A DNA stretch of 64,000 bases from Cymodocea nodosa (GCA_036874045.1 CM072336.1:516001-580000); one strand, 5' to 3'. Counted from the stretch's first letter, positions 35,518-47,639 are shown. Translations and numbers: made by a program. Notes: generated by a model from the sequence alone, not told the origin.

Positions 35518-35845
35518 TTTTGTCATTTTCCCAAGCTGCACCACCTACAAATGCTCTTAATTAATTAGAGGTGTCTTCATCGTCTCCTCAGAAGTACATA
35601 AATAAGAGGATATATAACAAATAACCTATATATTTTAATTTTAAATAACTATAAACGTATGGCAGAAATTTTACTTGAATTGTATAAGAAGTATTGGCAG
35701 TTGATCAAACTCATCGAAGGTTTTGAACTGATCGGTTTCAGTTAAATTTTAATCGTTAAATTTCAAAAGTCATCCCCACCCTCCTATCTTCACATGAGAT
35801 ATATTGTGTACCAGGAGGGCATGGTGAGACCATATATCCTTTTAA

Positions 35846-36180
35846 TCATGAGTTAAAAATATATGAATAAATTCTCGGTTTGAAAGAATGCAAAGTCCTT
35901 AACTTTTGCAAGATAAAAAATCTCTCTCCCATCTTCCGTCTTAATTTAATTGGTTGTTGATGCAAGATTACTTCTCCCTTCCCACCACCGCAATGGATTC
36001 TTCCACATGTATTTAGAAGTTATCAGATTTTTGTGGCACATTTAAGTTTGACCATCTTTAAGATCTTCTTTTCTATCTTCAATCTCCTATATTCTTTACA
36101 AAAATGATAGAATTACAACAAAGACATTACAATTAAGCACCAATAGCTTACAATAGTCTCATGATCGTATAGAAAAACTT
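35846..36180 (-). repeat. right outer flank of the palindrome (LTR-like)
   Basis: The distal part (36013-36158) aligns to the left flank 21028-21172 at about 83%. The proximal ~165 bases (35846-36012) have no partner on the left. The sequence resembles a copia LTR remnant. Confidence 0.5.
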
Positions 36181-36439
36181 ATTGGAAAATTTGACAAATG
36201 TTAAGAAGGAAAGCATAATATTTGAAAATAAAATCAAAGACAAAATCATAAGTATGTAAAATGTTCAAATAACTTCTACTTTTATTATTTCGTAGAAAAT
36301 CTAAGATTTAATTAGTTAAGTGTTATGCAACTCATAGATAATGGATATTATGTTTTATTCAAAGATAACTTATGCAAGATTATTAATAAAATTACAAATG
36401 ACACTGAGTTTATTGTTAAAAGAAAAGATAATATAAAAT

Positions 36440-36890
36440 TACCAATATAAATAAATTTTAGCTTAGATATAAGAAATCATTATCTAAGTTTATAAATGAA
36501 TTTTAGATTAAATACAAGAAATGAGTATATAAGTTTAAAATTTAAATCAAATTGTAACTTAGATAAAAATAAAAATATCTAAGTTAAAAGAAAAAAAAAT
36601 TAAATGAAATTATAACTTAGATGAAATATAAAAATATCTAAGTTAAAATATAATATACCTAAATTTTGAACTCAAATGAAGTCATAACTTAGCTTTAAAT
36701 TATATAGCTTAGTTTAGATTTAGACTAAAGGGTAACTTAGAGAAAATATATACATCTAAGTTTAAAAATACTTGAAACTTAGAACTTATATATAAGAAAT
36801 AAAAATCTAACTTTCAAGTTAAACAAATCATAACTTAGATAGAAAATTGGAATATCTAAGTTTGAAATTAACTAAAACTTACAAATGAAG
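36440..36890. repeat. CTTAGATAT/ATATCTAAG array, part 1
   Basis: Degenerate tandem units with paired 'aacttagat' and 'atctaagtt' half-sites, same family as 16760-17510. Confidence 0.6.
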
Positions 36891-36929
36891 CTAAAACAAA
36901 AGTTAAAAAATAATAATAATAAAATAAAA

Positions 36930-37320
36930 TAAAAATTTCGGTCAAACCGAAACCTACCATCGAATCGACCAAAGCCGAAAAGAATAAAAAAAAGGTTTTG
37001 ATCGAATCGAAATCTACCATCAACTCGATCAGAACCAAACAAAAAAAACGAATAAAAAAATTATTTCGATCGAATCGTAGCCCACCATCAGCTCGACCGA
37101 AACCAAAAAATAAAATAAAAACAAAAGTTTCAGTCGAACCGAAACCTAACATTTGCTCGATCGAAATCAAAAAATAAAATAAAAACAAAAGTTTTGATTA
37201 AACCAAAATGCACCTTCAGCTCGAATGAAACTAGAAGAAAAAATAAAATGAAATTTAAAAAAAGGCAGAAAAGAAGTTTCGGTCGAATCGGAAGCCACGC
37301 CTGCTTGACCAACGACCATA
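36930..37320 (+). repeat. TTTCGGTCGAACC minisatellite, main array
   Basis: Six units of about 60-65 nt. Each has a palindromic core (tttcggtcaaaccgaaac, ttttgatcgaatcgaaat, atttcgatcgaatcg, tttcagtcgaaccgaaac, tttcggtcgaatcgg), then 'ctaccat-gactcgatc-gaaacc' and an A-rich linker. Core halves vary together, as in compensated hairpins. Pieces also occur at 16575-16690, 23517-23612 and 33410-33505. Confidence 0.68.
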
Positions 37321-37339
37321 CAAAAAAGAAAATTTATAT

Positions 37340-38080
37340 ATAAAATCGAATATCTTAGAAATATCTAAGAGATCAAAAAAAAATCAAATTATCTATATAT
37401 AAAATAAAAATTATTTGAAATAAAAACAAATATCTTAGACATAAAAAATATCTAAGTGTTTAAAAATTAAATTAATTTTAGATACAAAATAAAAAAGTAT
37501 TTGAAATAAAATCAAATATCTTAGATATGAAGATATAAAATTATCTAAGAGTTTGGAAACAAATTATTCTAAATACTAGATAAAAGTATCTAAAACAAAA
37601 TCAAGAGAATTCCTAAGTTAAAAATGAAGAAGAAAATTAGATCAAATTATAATTTAGATATAATATATATATATATATTAAATCAATTGAGATACAATTT
37701 ACAAATATCTAAGTTAAGACAATGAAATCAAGTTATAACTTAGTTATGATAAATATATATATATATCTAAGGGTGAGACGAAACAAACTTTACAACTTAG
37801 ATATTAAATATAAGTATCTAAGTTTAAAATTATGAGTGTTTTATAACTTAGATATTAATTAAGTATAAATATCTAAGTTTTTTTCAAAAAAAAGAAAAAA
37901 TGAAGCAAACTTTATGACTTAGACGTTAAATACAAGTATCTAAGTTTAAAATTAAATTCACTCCATAACTTAGATATTAAGGAAATACAAATATCTAAGT
38001 TAATTAAACCCCATAGCTTAGATATAAAATATAATAATCTAAGCTTAAAGTCAATTCAAACTTAGAATTTGAAGAAAAGA
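37340..38080. repeat. CTTAGATAT/ATATCTAAG array, part 2
   Basis: Continuation of the palindromic-unit array on the other side of the TTTCGGTCGAACC array; about a dozen recognisable half-site pairs. Confidence 0.62.
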
Positions 38081-38741
38081 TAAAGTCTTTAAGTTTGAAA
38101 AAGAAACTTAAAGATAAAAAGGAAATTTTTTAAGTTTGCACGGCTTAAAAAATTTGCATGCCAAATAATTCCTCCTTGACAAAGGAATAGGTTCAACAAG
38201 TCATCGCAACATCAACATTTCTAGGCATCCTTCCATGTACAAACGGAACTTGCGTTATGTCAATGATCGACTCTAAATAGACGATTTATATGGCTAGTCA
38301 TATTGGTCCATAGTGGTTATAGTTTACTTTTACAATAGTTAAAAATTAGTTAGCATCCATTTTAATTTTAAAAAATGTATATTGATAATGTGAAATATTC
38401 TGATACAAAAGTTTGCGAATGTCTTTTAGGCATCGGATGATGTAATGTAATTATAAATGTTGATTTAGAGGACAGCACACAATTATTTCGATCATATGAG
38501 CGAGCTAAAACAAATTAGAGATGTGTTTAAAAGTAATGTTACTTGACTTCGCGGTTTGATAAGTATTTAAGTAATCATTTTGGATTTTTTTTTATTATGG
38601 TTGTTGTGTTTTTTTTCAAAATATTAACTTCATTTGAGGTATTCATGTTTTAAATGTTTAATTTCATATTAAGATTTGATCAGTTTTCTTTTACATTTTC
38701 ATATTTATTTATTTCTTTTCTTTTCGGCCGTCAACATAGGT
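38081..38741. other. AT-rich DNA, no gene seen
   Basis: No recognisable motif. It abuts block R1 at 38742. Confidence 0.45.
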
Positions 38742-39321
38742 ACATAATTAAGATGGAAATCTCACCACCTCTGAGAAACAGGTTAGAGTGCCTCTGAAAG
38801 TAAAAATAAAGAAAGCCCAAGGACGATTAGTCCTTGTTTTCTCCGCAGTCTTCATCGATGGGCTTTGCATTGAAATGTTTTTCTAGAGTCTTGGGAGTTA
38901 GGGACGTTTCAAAAATAAGGAGATGCCACCTTTTAAGAGTTTTAGGTTGGGAGCAAGCGACGCATCAAAAATAAGGAGATGCCGGCTTTTAAGAGTCTTA
39001 GGTTAGGAGCAAGCCACGCTTCAAAAATAAGGAGATGCTACTTTTTAAGCGGCGTGCATACACATGTAAGTGGATCGGGTCGGGTCGGACCTAAAAACCG
39101 TAAATCCAAAAATTTAAGTTTAGAAGAAAATCAAATTAAGTTTATAATATATATTATCAAAAAAATAACGAAGAATGTTAATTTCATACGATGATCGAGG
39201 AGGGAAAATGAAGTAGAGGCAAATCTAATTAAGTTCGTGGTGCGTACGTACGAAGGGTTGAACGAATCAATCAACCAGGCCAGTTGTTATATATATATAT
39301 ATATATTATAATAAAATAATA
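38742..39321 (+). repeat. block R1, gene C copy
   Basis: Nearly identical to 25933-26511, with the same three ~62-nt internal units and terminal (AT)n tract. Here it is followed by the promoter and coding region of peptide gene C. Confidence 0.88.
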
Positions 39322-39615
39322 AGGGATTCATGAACGGGTAAAACAGAACTTCCGAAAATCATAAAATATATGTCCCGAAATTATGCGTTCCGTCGGATGA
39401 TGGGACGAGTCTTCCTTTCTTCATTCCTCCGTCCTCTTTTTCTCGATCCGCACGTTCGCTTAGAGCCGTCTCCACGAGCTTCAAAGAAAGATCTTGTATC
39501 ATTCAACCATGACTCTATCAATTTATTTATTTGTCTGTAAAAAAAGAAAAAGAGAAGAAGTCATGTATCGATCTCAACGCATCTGACTGGTACGATCCTA
39601 TCCACGCGTGCTGGC

Positions 39616-39622
39616 TATAAAT
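39616..39622 (+). promoter_or_regulatory. TATA box of peptide gene C
   Basis: TATAAAT in the conserved context ggctataaatggagagccgag, 100-106 bases upstream of the ATG. Upstream, 'ttcaaagaaagatcttgtat' (about 39480) matches part of the foldback arm near genes A and B, but the full foldback is absent. Confidence 0.72.
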
Positions 39623-39721
39623 GGAGAGCCGAGAGCATGGTCGTGCCTCATCTGCTCCTCACAATCTTCCTTAAGTTCCCAGTGCAGACGCAGCAAGAGA
39701 GAAGAAGCCGAGGATCCATCA

Positions 39722-40148
39722 ATGGCTCCCAAGCCCATTTTCGTGTTTACCGCCTTCTTGCTGGCCCTCATGCTCGTCTCCTCCGACGTGCTGGTGAAAG
39801 CAGAGGAGGAAGCTAAAGGAGAGACCACTGGTGCCTAGACAATCGTTCCTTCTTGCAAGCTAGCTTGCCAGCACTCCTCTTGTTGATCGACTGCTTGCCC
39901 TAATATTGTATTCACTAACAAGTAACATATATATCATTAATTCTGTGCGCGCAGAGCTTAACTTGGATGCAGACGACGTTAATGGCGTGGACGAGGTTGG
40001 TGAAGACAAAGTCGGTAAAACTGGCGGCCGTCACTACTACTGGCGCAGGCGCTGCTGTATACGGGTCGCTTACTGCAGACGTCGGTGTCACCTCTTCGGC
40101 CGTCGCTACTGCTGTCGCTACCGCCGTGTTTGCGTGAAGCGCTGCTGA
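39722..40148 (+). CDS. secreted Cys/Arg-rich small peptide, gene C
   Basis: Exons 39722-39830 and 39955-40148, phase-1 GT-AG intron of 124 nt. The precursor is 100 residues. The signal peptide differs from genes A/B at only two positions (Ala for Val at 11, Ser for Thr at 20). The acidic stretch is almost unchanged to residue 54. After that the sequence diverges sharply: a longer Gly/Tyr/Trp/Arg lead-in, then eight cysteines at 70, 71, 77, 81, 89, 90, 96 and 100 (CC-x5-C-x3-C-x7-CC-x5-C-x3-C). The tail has 17 Arg/Lys in 46 residues, more basic than A/B. Between the genes the intron and UTRs are more alike than this domain. The homology with B covers about 39600-40320. The cellular role is inferred as for A and B. 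Confidence 0.82.
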
Positions 40149-40329
40149 TGTAATCATGGATCGCATCTCCGGCCGCCTGTATAAGATAAATTAAATAAGC
40201 AGCACTAGGTGTGCCAGTGCAGTGCTGCACTCATATATGTCCAATAAGCAGGCTTGATACACCTCAACTTCTACGTCCAATGGTATTACATATCCATGCA
40301 TGCAAGCCTTCAATATATATACGTAGATA

Positions 40330-41033
40330 TACATACTATATTCATCCAATCTCTAACTAAGAATTTTAAAAGAACAAAGAATCTGATTGTCTACCCAAAT
40401 CGAAGATTCATTTTATGGAAAAGGCAATAGCAAACCAGCATAACACATTGAGTATCATCTCATATAATTTCAAGTCTCTTAAACCGATCATCTTCTTGAT
40501 AGGATCGAAACAAATATTTACCATGTAAAAGTCATCTTCATAAAAAATAATAATAATCTAAATCATTTACAAATTACCTTCATAACTAAAAATAATCTTA
40601 ATCATTAAATGTCACTTTCATAGTTTAAAAACCTTCTTCTTTTATTTTAAACCTTGACTTAAAAATCACCTTCTTCTTTAATTATAACAAAAAGTCATCG
40701 TACTCGATAATAGAAAGAGTGAACAAAAAATCATGTGATCTTCATTGGGAGTTTTCTTTGAATTTCCTTTCGATTTATAATGCTAAGGAAATAAATCTCC
40801 TATATATCACATTTATATTTATTATAAAAAATTCTTCTGCAAAGTTAACACTTTAAAATAAACGCAAACTAAGTTTGAAGTATATACCATTTTGAGTTTA
40901 TCCTTGTAACAAGTGAATTTTTATGGCGTCAATAAAATATTTTACAAAGATATAATAACCATTAAAATAGATTATATATACTATAGTCTATAGATTATAG
41001 TAGGTCTCAGTCGCCGATCGAATCCCCTCACAA
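40330..41033. other. downstream of gene C, no gene seen
   Basis: AT-rich sequence between the 3' end of the gene C homology and block R2. Confidence 0.45.
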
Positions 41034-42503
41034 TTACTGAGAGGACTTTGAAGTTCAAATCCATTACTAATAGAGGATTTATCAAATGAAAGTGATCTAC
41101 TAAAGAACCGCTAGAGACCTATGTTGGTAAGACTTCAACCTCCACTATGCCTCTCGTTGCAACTCCTGCTTCCTTTTCTCGAACTACCATTGAGGATCAT
41201 TTAGAGGAAGTAAGGTAGGATGTAAGGGCTCTATCAATAAAATTCTTTGCATTTAGGTAGGATGTGTCTGCTAAATTAGATGATATTTTCACACTTCTCC
41301 AAAAGAGTTTTTCTTCATGAAGCTTGTCTATTTGTAATATAATTTTTGATATCTTTATTTAATAGTTTTATATATCTATTTACCTCTAGGGGGAGTTTAA
41401 TCTTTTGTGAATGTCAAAAGGAGGGAGAAATATTTGACCTAAGGGAGTTCAGTTAATTATATTATCTTTTGCTATTAGACTATTTTTCTTATCATTTGTA
41501 GGGAGAGCAAGTATTAGAAATATCTTTTTCACCCTTACTTAAATCCTTTATTTTATGAAGATTGCTAAAGAATTTATCATTAGTTTTGACGATGAAAAAC
41601 TTAAATAAGTTTTGTTACATATTCTCTACAGATTTAACTGTTATTATTTTCATCTAACCGCATAACATTTTAGTATAAACTTTATAACTTAGTAACTTGT
41701 TTACTTATTTATATAAGGAATATAATTAATATTGTAGGGCAAACTAATTTCAACATCAATCTAAATCAAATAGTCGTTCGGTCTAACCAATGTAGTCTAC
41801 TCGGTTTAATTACATATGTTTTCGATTCAGCCTATATTGTAATTTAAAAATGCTTTTCTCTTATAATGATTGTAGAACTAACCATTTGTATACTCAGTTT
41901 AATAAGGAAAGATGTCAACTTAAGATGAGATTGGAAAGTGTTTGATCTAATCGAACACTCTTTCAATCTACCTGATAAAATATTTTATTATCTACAGTAA
42001 TATCTAACACATCTATAGTATTTTTTGAACTTAGATTATCCTATTTTCAACAGTAACCTTCGATGACTTTGTTCGAAGTCTTTGGATTCTCCTATAGTTT
42101 CCTAAGTTAATTTACTTTTACAAATATTTATAAGTTTCTCCGATTGTCTATAATTGACTTAGATATTACTGTATCTAAATCATTCTCTTCGATAGATATT
42201 TATATGTCTTGGGGTTTTCTGTAAATGCGATATTATACGAAATATTTCTACATATGTGCTTGTGCGAATATTTGGTTAGACCAAACAAAATGTTTGGTCT
42301 AATCGAATACTTATTCGGTTTATCCAAAAAAATGTTCAAAAAGCATAGATTATTACATAAATTATGAATAATTCATATAGATGTATCTTCATTTAATGTA
42401 TAAGCAATAATTATATAGATTACAACAAAATATATTGTACGTGCAAAATATTCGTCCATTCATAAATGTGGCTTTACATCGAAATGCTACCTGAGATTTG
42501 ATT
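41034..42503 (+). repeat. block R2, gene C copy
   Basis: Nearly identical to 27800-29284 (offset 13234 falling to 13219 after a 15-nt deletion here). Marks the downstream limit of the R1-gene-R2 segment. Confidence 0.82.
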
Positions 42504-45150
42504 GCTAATGTTAGCACAATGGTATGTGCTAAATTTTTTAGGAACATTTTTTATTCTTATCACCATCTTTTAAAGGTAATATCGACCATAATCATCAATA
42601 CAGGCTTGTCACCTGGCTATATGTTATAATGCAGGTCCATGGCACATTACAATCAAACTCAAACGAAATTCAGTTATGAGTTATGACATTCAATTTTCTT
42701 ACCTAATCTGTTTTTAGAGTTTGCCTTGTGTTCTGTAATAGGTAATTTGCTAGGATATTTATAGCTTTACTCATCTTGTTCAATCATTGTATTCGGTAGT
42801 CCAGCATCAGTGTGATTGATTGACCAAGCAACATCGAGGAGATAGGTTTGTGGTTATGACGTAGAATCATTTCTCTTTCTGAAATTTATACTTAAAAGCA
42901 CAACTCCAAATACTGCCTCAATTGTGTCAAATTGCATAATCCATTAATAGAACACCTAATATATGATAATTGGTTGAATGATTCAGTTATACTTGGAGGA
43001 TTTTAGTTATGCTTATCGTTCATCATATCAATGTTTCGTTTTGGCAAGGAAAATGTATAATTTGACCATGAATTGATGTACAATGCATGGCATGTGCATA
43101 TCATTCATCATGTCTCAATGTTTCGTCTTGTGTATTTTTGCCAAGAGAAATCTATAATTTGACCATGATTTGTTGTAAATTGGCATAAATTGAAATTGTG
43201 ATCATGTTAAACGGACAATAATGGCATAAATTGATATATGATTTCATCCAATCGTAAGTCCATCATGCTACACATGCATTTACAAATTATGTATATGATA
43301 TAATCATTCGATGCATGCACTTACCAAATTAGATCTATCACTAGATAAAAGAAAACAATACACTTAACTCTATTAGATCCACTTGCTACCTAGATCCTAG
43401 AGTTGTCAGAAGATACTTTGTAACACAATACAATAAATGAATACTAAGAATTTGACATAAATTGAAATTAAAATTGTGATCATGTTAAATCATCATCACT
43501 ATATATAGCATAAATTGAAATATCATGTCATCCAATGCATGCATTTAATATAAGCATTCGAACATCACAAATAAGTCACATTCAAAATCAAAATCCTTAC
43601 ATAAATCATATTGTTTAAAACAAATCAATTACAAATGTCATTAGTATCAAAAGCTTTCATGTTACGCAAATCCCTCATATTTAATTTTACAACCACATGT
43701 TATTCTTTTTCTATACAATCAATTGCATAAAAAACCTGTTCAACTTAAGATGCTAATACAAATGAATCATCATGACGACAACAATCAAGATTGACTAGGG
43801 TGAAGAAGTTGGACTCATCCTTTTTTATCGCCCAGTCTCCAACAACACACTTATCAAAAACATAATTTAAAACAGAATATCAACGATAATATGACAATAT
43901 ATAACATCTCCTTCAGTTAGATTTTTATTTCTACCACTTGAGAAGTATGAAGTTTTTGCATTTTAACTCCATTCCACTATTTTGTGTCTGCCACTTTTAT
44001 TCAACATCTTTTGTATAAAATCGAAAACCATTAATTAAACAACATTTGTAACTTGTAACTTATAAAGAAAGACCATAAGACAATCATCTAAGGTCATTTG
44101 AAATGTCATCCATTCTCTGGTCACGTATTGTTCTAGCCTAATTAACAAATATTGATGATGACAACATAAGTGACCATTAAGTTAAATATAAGAACAATGT
44201 TGGACATGAAGAGTGATGTACAAGTTTATACTCACATGTTGCCAAAGCCAATCAAGAAACCTTAAACAATGAAATCTTTCTACTTCATATGATTATGCAC
44301 GAAGATGTAAACATCTTAGATGTTGTAGATGTTCCCTACAAAAATAGATGAAGTTTCAAAATTAATGATAAATATATTGTAATACATATGTATAATTTCA
44401 TTATAATTAAATAATACATATCGATGTATCAACTGTAATGTATTATAGTCTAATTCACATACAACATGTGCACCTAAAAGTCATATACGATATGAAAAGA
44501 TATGTCATGCTTGTTTTTATTGCATGACAGCATGGTAATCATCATTTTCAAGTAAAGGACGAAATTATGTGTCATTTCCTTTCACATATCTTAAACAAAA
44601 TGCCATACTTTCATAGCTAAATATTCTTTTGCAATTGAACAATCAAGATGACATGCATTACAAACATATTATTTGAATTGTACAAAACACCTAACAAAAA
44701 TATTAATACAAATGAAATCATATGATTATCATAACATGGTTATACATTTATAATGTGTATGGTATACGATATTTACCTTTCAATAGAATACATCTATTGA
44801 TAATGCACGAGTCCTACAAGGTATGCCTCTTCACCATAATGAAAAGGCAAGTGCACCATGACAACCAAGAAAGACCGAGAAAATATGGCCTTTTAGTTTA
44901 CTTAAGGTCATTGCAATTTCAAAATCGAATTCATCAAATTGCTTACCAGTCGCAGTCTCCAAATATGGTTCCTTGAAAAAATAACATAAATGTATAAGTT
45001 TTTCGTTCATATTGTGCAGCAACATTCGCTAGATAGTTAACAGAGGTAATTATTGTATTAAAATATGATAATCATAGCTCTTTAAACCTATAATCTTCAT
45101 TGACTCAAGGTTAATATATCTAAATATGTTAGATGCATAATTATTAAGAA
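42504..45150. other. AT-rich DNA with diverged internal repeats
   Basis: No gene recognised. A phrase of about 70 nt ('tcaatgtttcgt...caaggaaaatgtataatttgaccatga') at about 43027-43073 recurs at about 43116-43170, and 'cataaattgaaattgtgatcatgttaa' recurs near 43190 and 43455. On the minus strand, a frame at 44831-44965 reads EPYLETATGKQFDEFDFEIA and continues TLSKLKG, preceded by a good acceptor (ttttttcaag); it is exon-like but unassigned. Confidence 0.35.
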
Positions 45151-46040
45151 CTTTGAGTTGCTTAAGCACTTACCCGGAAAGGAGACAGGAAGAAGAACAA
45201 AAAAGAAGGTGGGCTCCCCATCAACAAAGCAAAAATCTCTTTGTTGTCAAGGGTTCCACTACCAATTCTCAAGCCCGAGAAGGGGAAAACCCCTTCGTTG
45301 CCTCAAAGATTAGATGCTGCGACGGAGAATCCTTCCTCTCTTCCCGTTGGACACCCAAACTAGGAAGAAAAAATGATGCAAAACCTTCCCACGTCGATGA
45401 TCTCGCGCAGCTCTGTCGATGACGGCCTTCTTTGTGGCGGATCTCTACTGACAGCAGTGATTTCACGTTGGTGGTTATCTCTTGCCCTTTTGTGGCAAAA
45501 CTCTACCACCGCGAAGAAAAAACAAACGGGGGTCGATCGTCTGTTTGTGGTGATGACTTCCCACATCGATAATCTCCTGCCCATTCGTGGCGGAGCTGTG
45601 CTGACTCGGAAATCCTAGCCTGCGCAACGCAAGCTCCGTCCATCCATTCATGGCCATCCTTTTGTGGCGACAGTGATGTTGGCCTGCACGATGTAAGCTC
45701 CATCATTCTACATGGAAACCAGACGTCTAGGCAAGATCCCAGCGAAAAATGTCGGGAAAGTTGAACGATTAGGCTGACGCGAATCCGTCAACCGACACAC
45801 AAAGTCGGCTGATCGAAAGCCACTGATGCCACCGAGGAAGAAGATTGGCAGGCACGTAAGGCATGGTTTCGGGCCTGAGAAATAACTCGTTAGTCATGCT
45901 GTGCTCGAGCGTCTGATCCCCCTCTGACGATCAGACGACGACTAGCGACTGATGATATTCGATTGCAGCCAGAAGCGACGAGGTTCCGCCGAACCGAAGC
46001 CGTCGGAGAAGACGAAGCATCGGGTGGAGGAGATGAATGA
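45150..46040. repeat. GC-richer block with degenerate TTGTGGCG repeats
   Basis: Between about 45425 and 45680 the phrase 'c(a/t)(t/c)t(t/c)(g/t)tggcg/a' recurs at 45430, 45487, 45583 and 45660 with related downstream text, suggesting an old tandem repeat of 60-95 nt. Several short open frames on both strands follow from the composition. No product recognised. Confidence 0.35.
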
Positions 46041-47600
46041 AAGGTTAAAAAAAAAGGGTAAAATAAAGTATGGAAAATGAAAACGAATGATTATGATACA
46101 ATAAAAAGGTATGAAGTAAAAAAAATAAAAGGCTGAAGAGAAAAAAATAATAAAGCGAATGGCATATCTAAAATATAGAAATGAAACATTCCTAAATATA
46201 AAAATCTAAAGTAAATAAAATAAAAAACTCTAAAGGAAAAACATAAATACCAAAGGAGGAAATTAAATACGTTAAGCATAAATATATAAAGTAAAAAAGA
46301 ATACACATTTGAAGTATTAAAATATTAATTTTTACATATCATTTTCTTTTGAAATATGAGTTAAAAATACAATTGTAATATAATTTTATTTATAAAGTAG
46401 ATAGAATAGATTTACTTAAAAATCTTTAAAATGAATTATTAAAAATTAAGATTAATAGTATTTCAAATCTTCCAAGTGCTATTGAAAGAGAACAATAATT
46501 ATATACAGATATTGGATCGTAAGTCAAAAGCGAAAGTAGTCGATAAAATACATAAACAAATTATGATATATATGGAACATTAAAAATTTGTGATATCATT
46601 TTTAAATTTAATAGCGAAATTATTGTATTTCAAAGATTTCATGCAACAATCTATTTAGTATATTTGATTAATTTATGTTTACTTTTATTTATAGCTCTTG
46701 AATTTGATGTGTTATAGATCTTAATTTGTAAAAATGCACTACAAGTGTTCAATCGATTTTATTATTTTCTAATATAAAGATGATTATATGAAAATTAACG
46801 TTAATAACATTAATATACATAATCAAATTTTAAATTCCATCGCATAGGTACTACACAGGTATCTTTAAAAAAATATTTCCCATCATTTTTTATTTGCCAT
46901 CGATTTCTCATTTGAGTGACTCTTGTTTTTGTGAGACTCCATGTATAAATATATTTTAATAATTTAAATTCATCGAAGAAAAAATAATAATAATAATCAG
47001 TTCTAAATATTTGTTAAAAAACAAATAACCGTCAAAATCTCCGATAGGATTGATACCTTTGAAAAAAGAAATCATACCACCGAAGATACTGGAATAAGAT
47101 TGTTTTTATCATTTTGCTTTGATCTTAATATTCCATCATATTTTTCTTTTTACATATTTCTAGTTGGATATTCTTATTGTAAGTGTTAAGAGTGATCTGA
47201 TTCAAGATCTTAGATTAAATTAAGAAAAATTCGTAGATACTTATGATAAAACTTTGTTCAACGTAGAAAATGTTGTTATCGATGTAATGGCTTCCTTACC
47301 TTTTAATAAATAGACATAAAGTCATTAGACTGATGGGAAAGAAGGAAATAACTCATTCTCCTCTTCACCTTTTGCTTTGTGGTTGTTAAATTTTATTTCT
47401 TTAATTTTTTTATTATATATTAAATTTGACAGAACTTTAACTTTGATTATATCTCCATAACCAAAGTTTTTCTTTTTTAATATTATTTACCTCGTTACAA
47501 AAAAACGCCGAGATTCGATCTCACCTCTCGGCCGAAAAAAAACACTGAGATTCGACGTGGGCCCGCGCGACAAGAGAGCAAAGACCAAACCGTTGATGGA
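46041..47600. other. AT-rich DNA with Harbinger-family fragments
   Basis: The 46330-46460 segment resembles the 3' end of the Harbinger relics (compare 14735-14850 and 60750-60840), and 46610-46760 resembles 10865-10985. No open gene. The right end must hold the promoter of the RING-H2 gene. Confidence 0.45.
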
Positions 47601-47639
47601 GACAAACAGACGGTTGCGATGCATTCCATCCATCGTCAC

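Larger units (their letters stand above)
31087..35845 (-). repeat. right arm of 4,759-bp inverted repeat
   Basis: Reverse complement of 21177-25935 (positions sum to 57022). Carries peptide gene B on the plus strand. Beyond 35845 the two flanks diverge at once. Confidence 0.93.
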
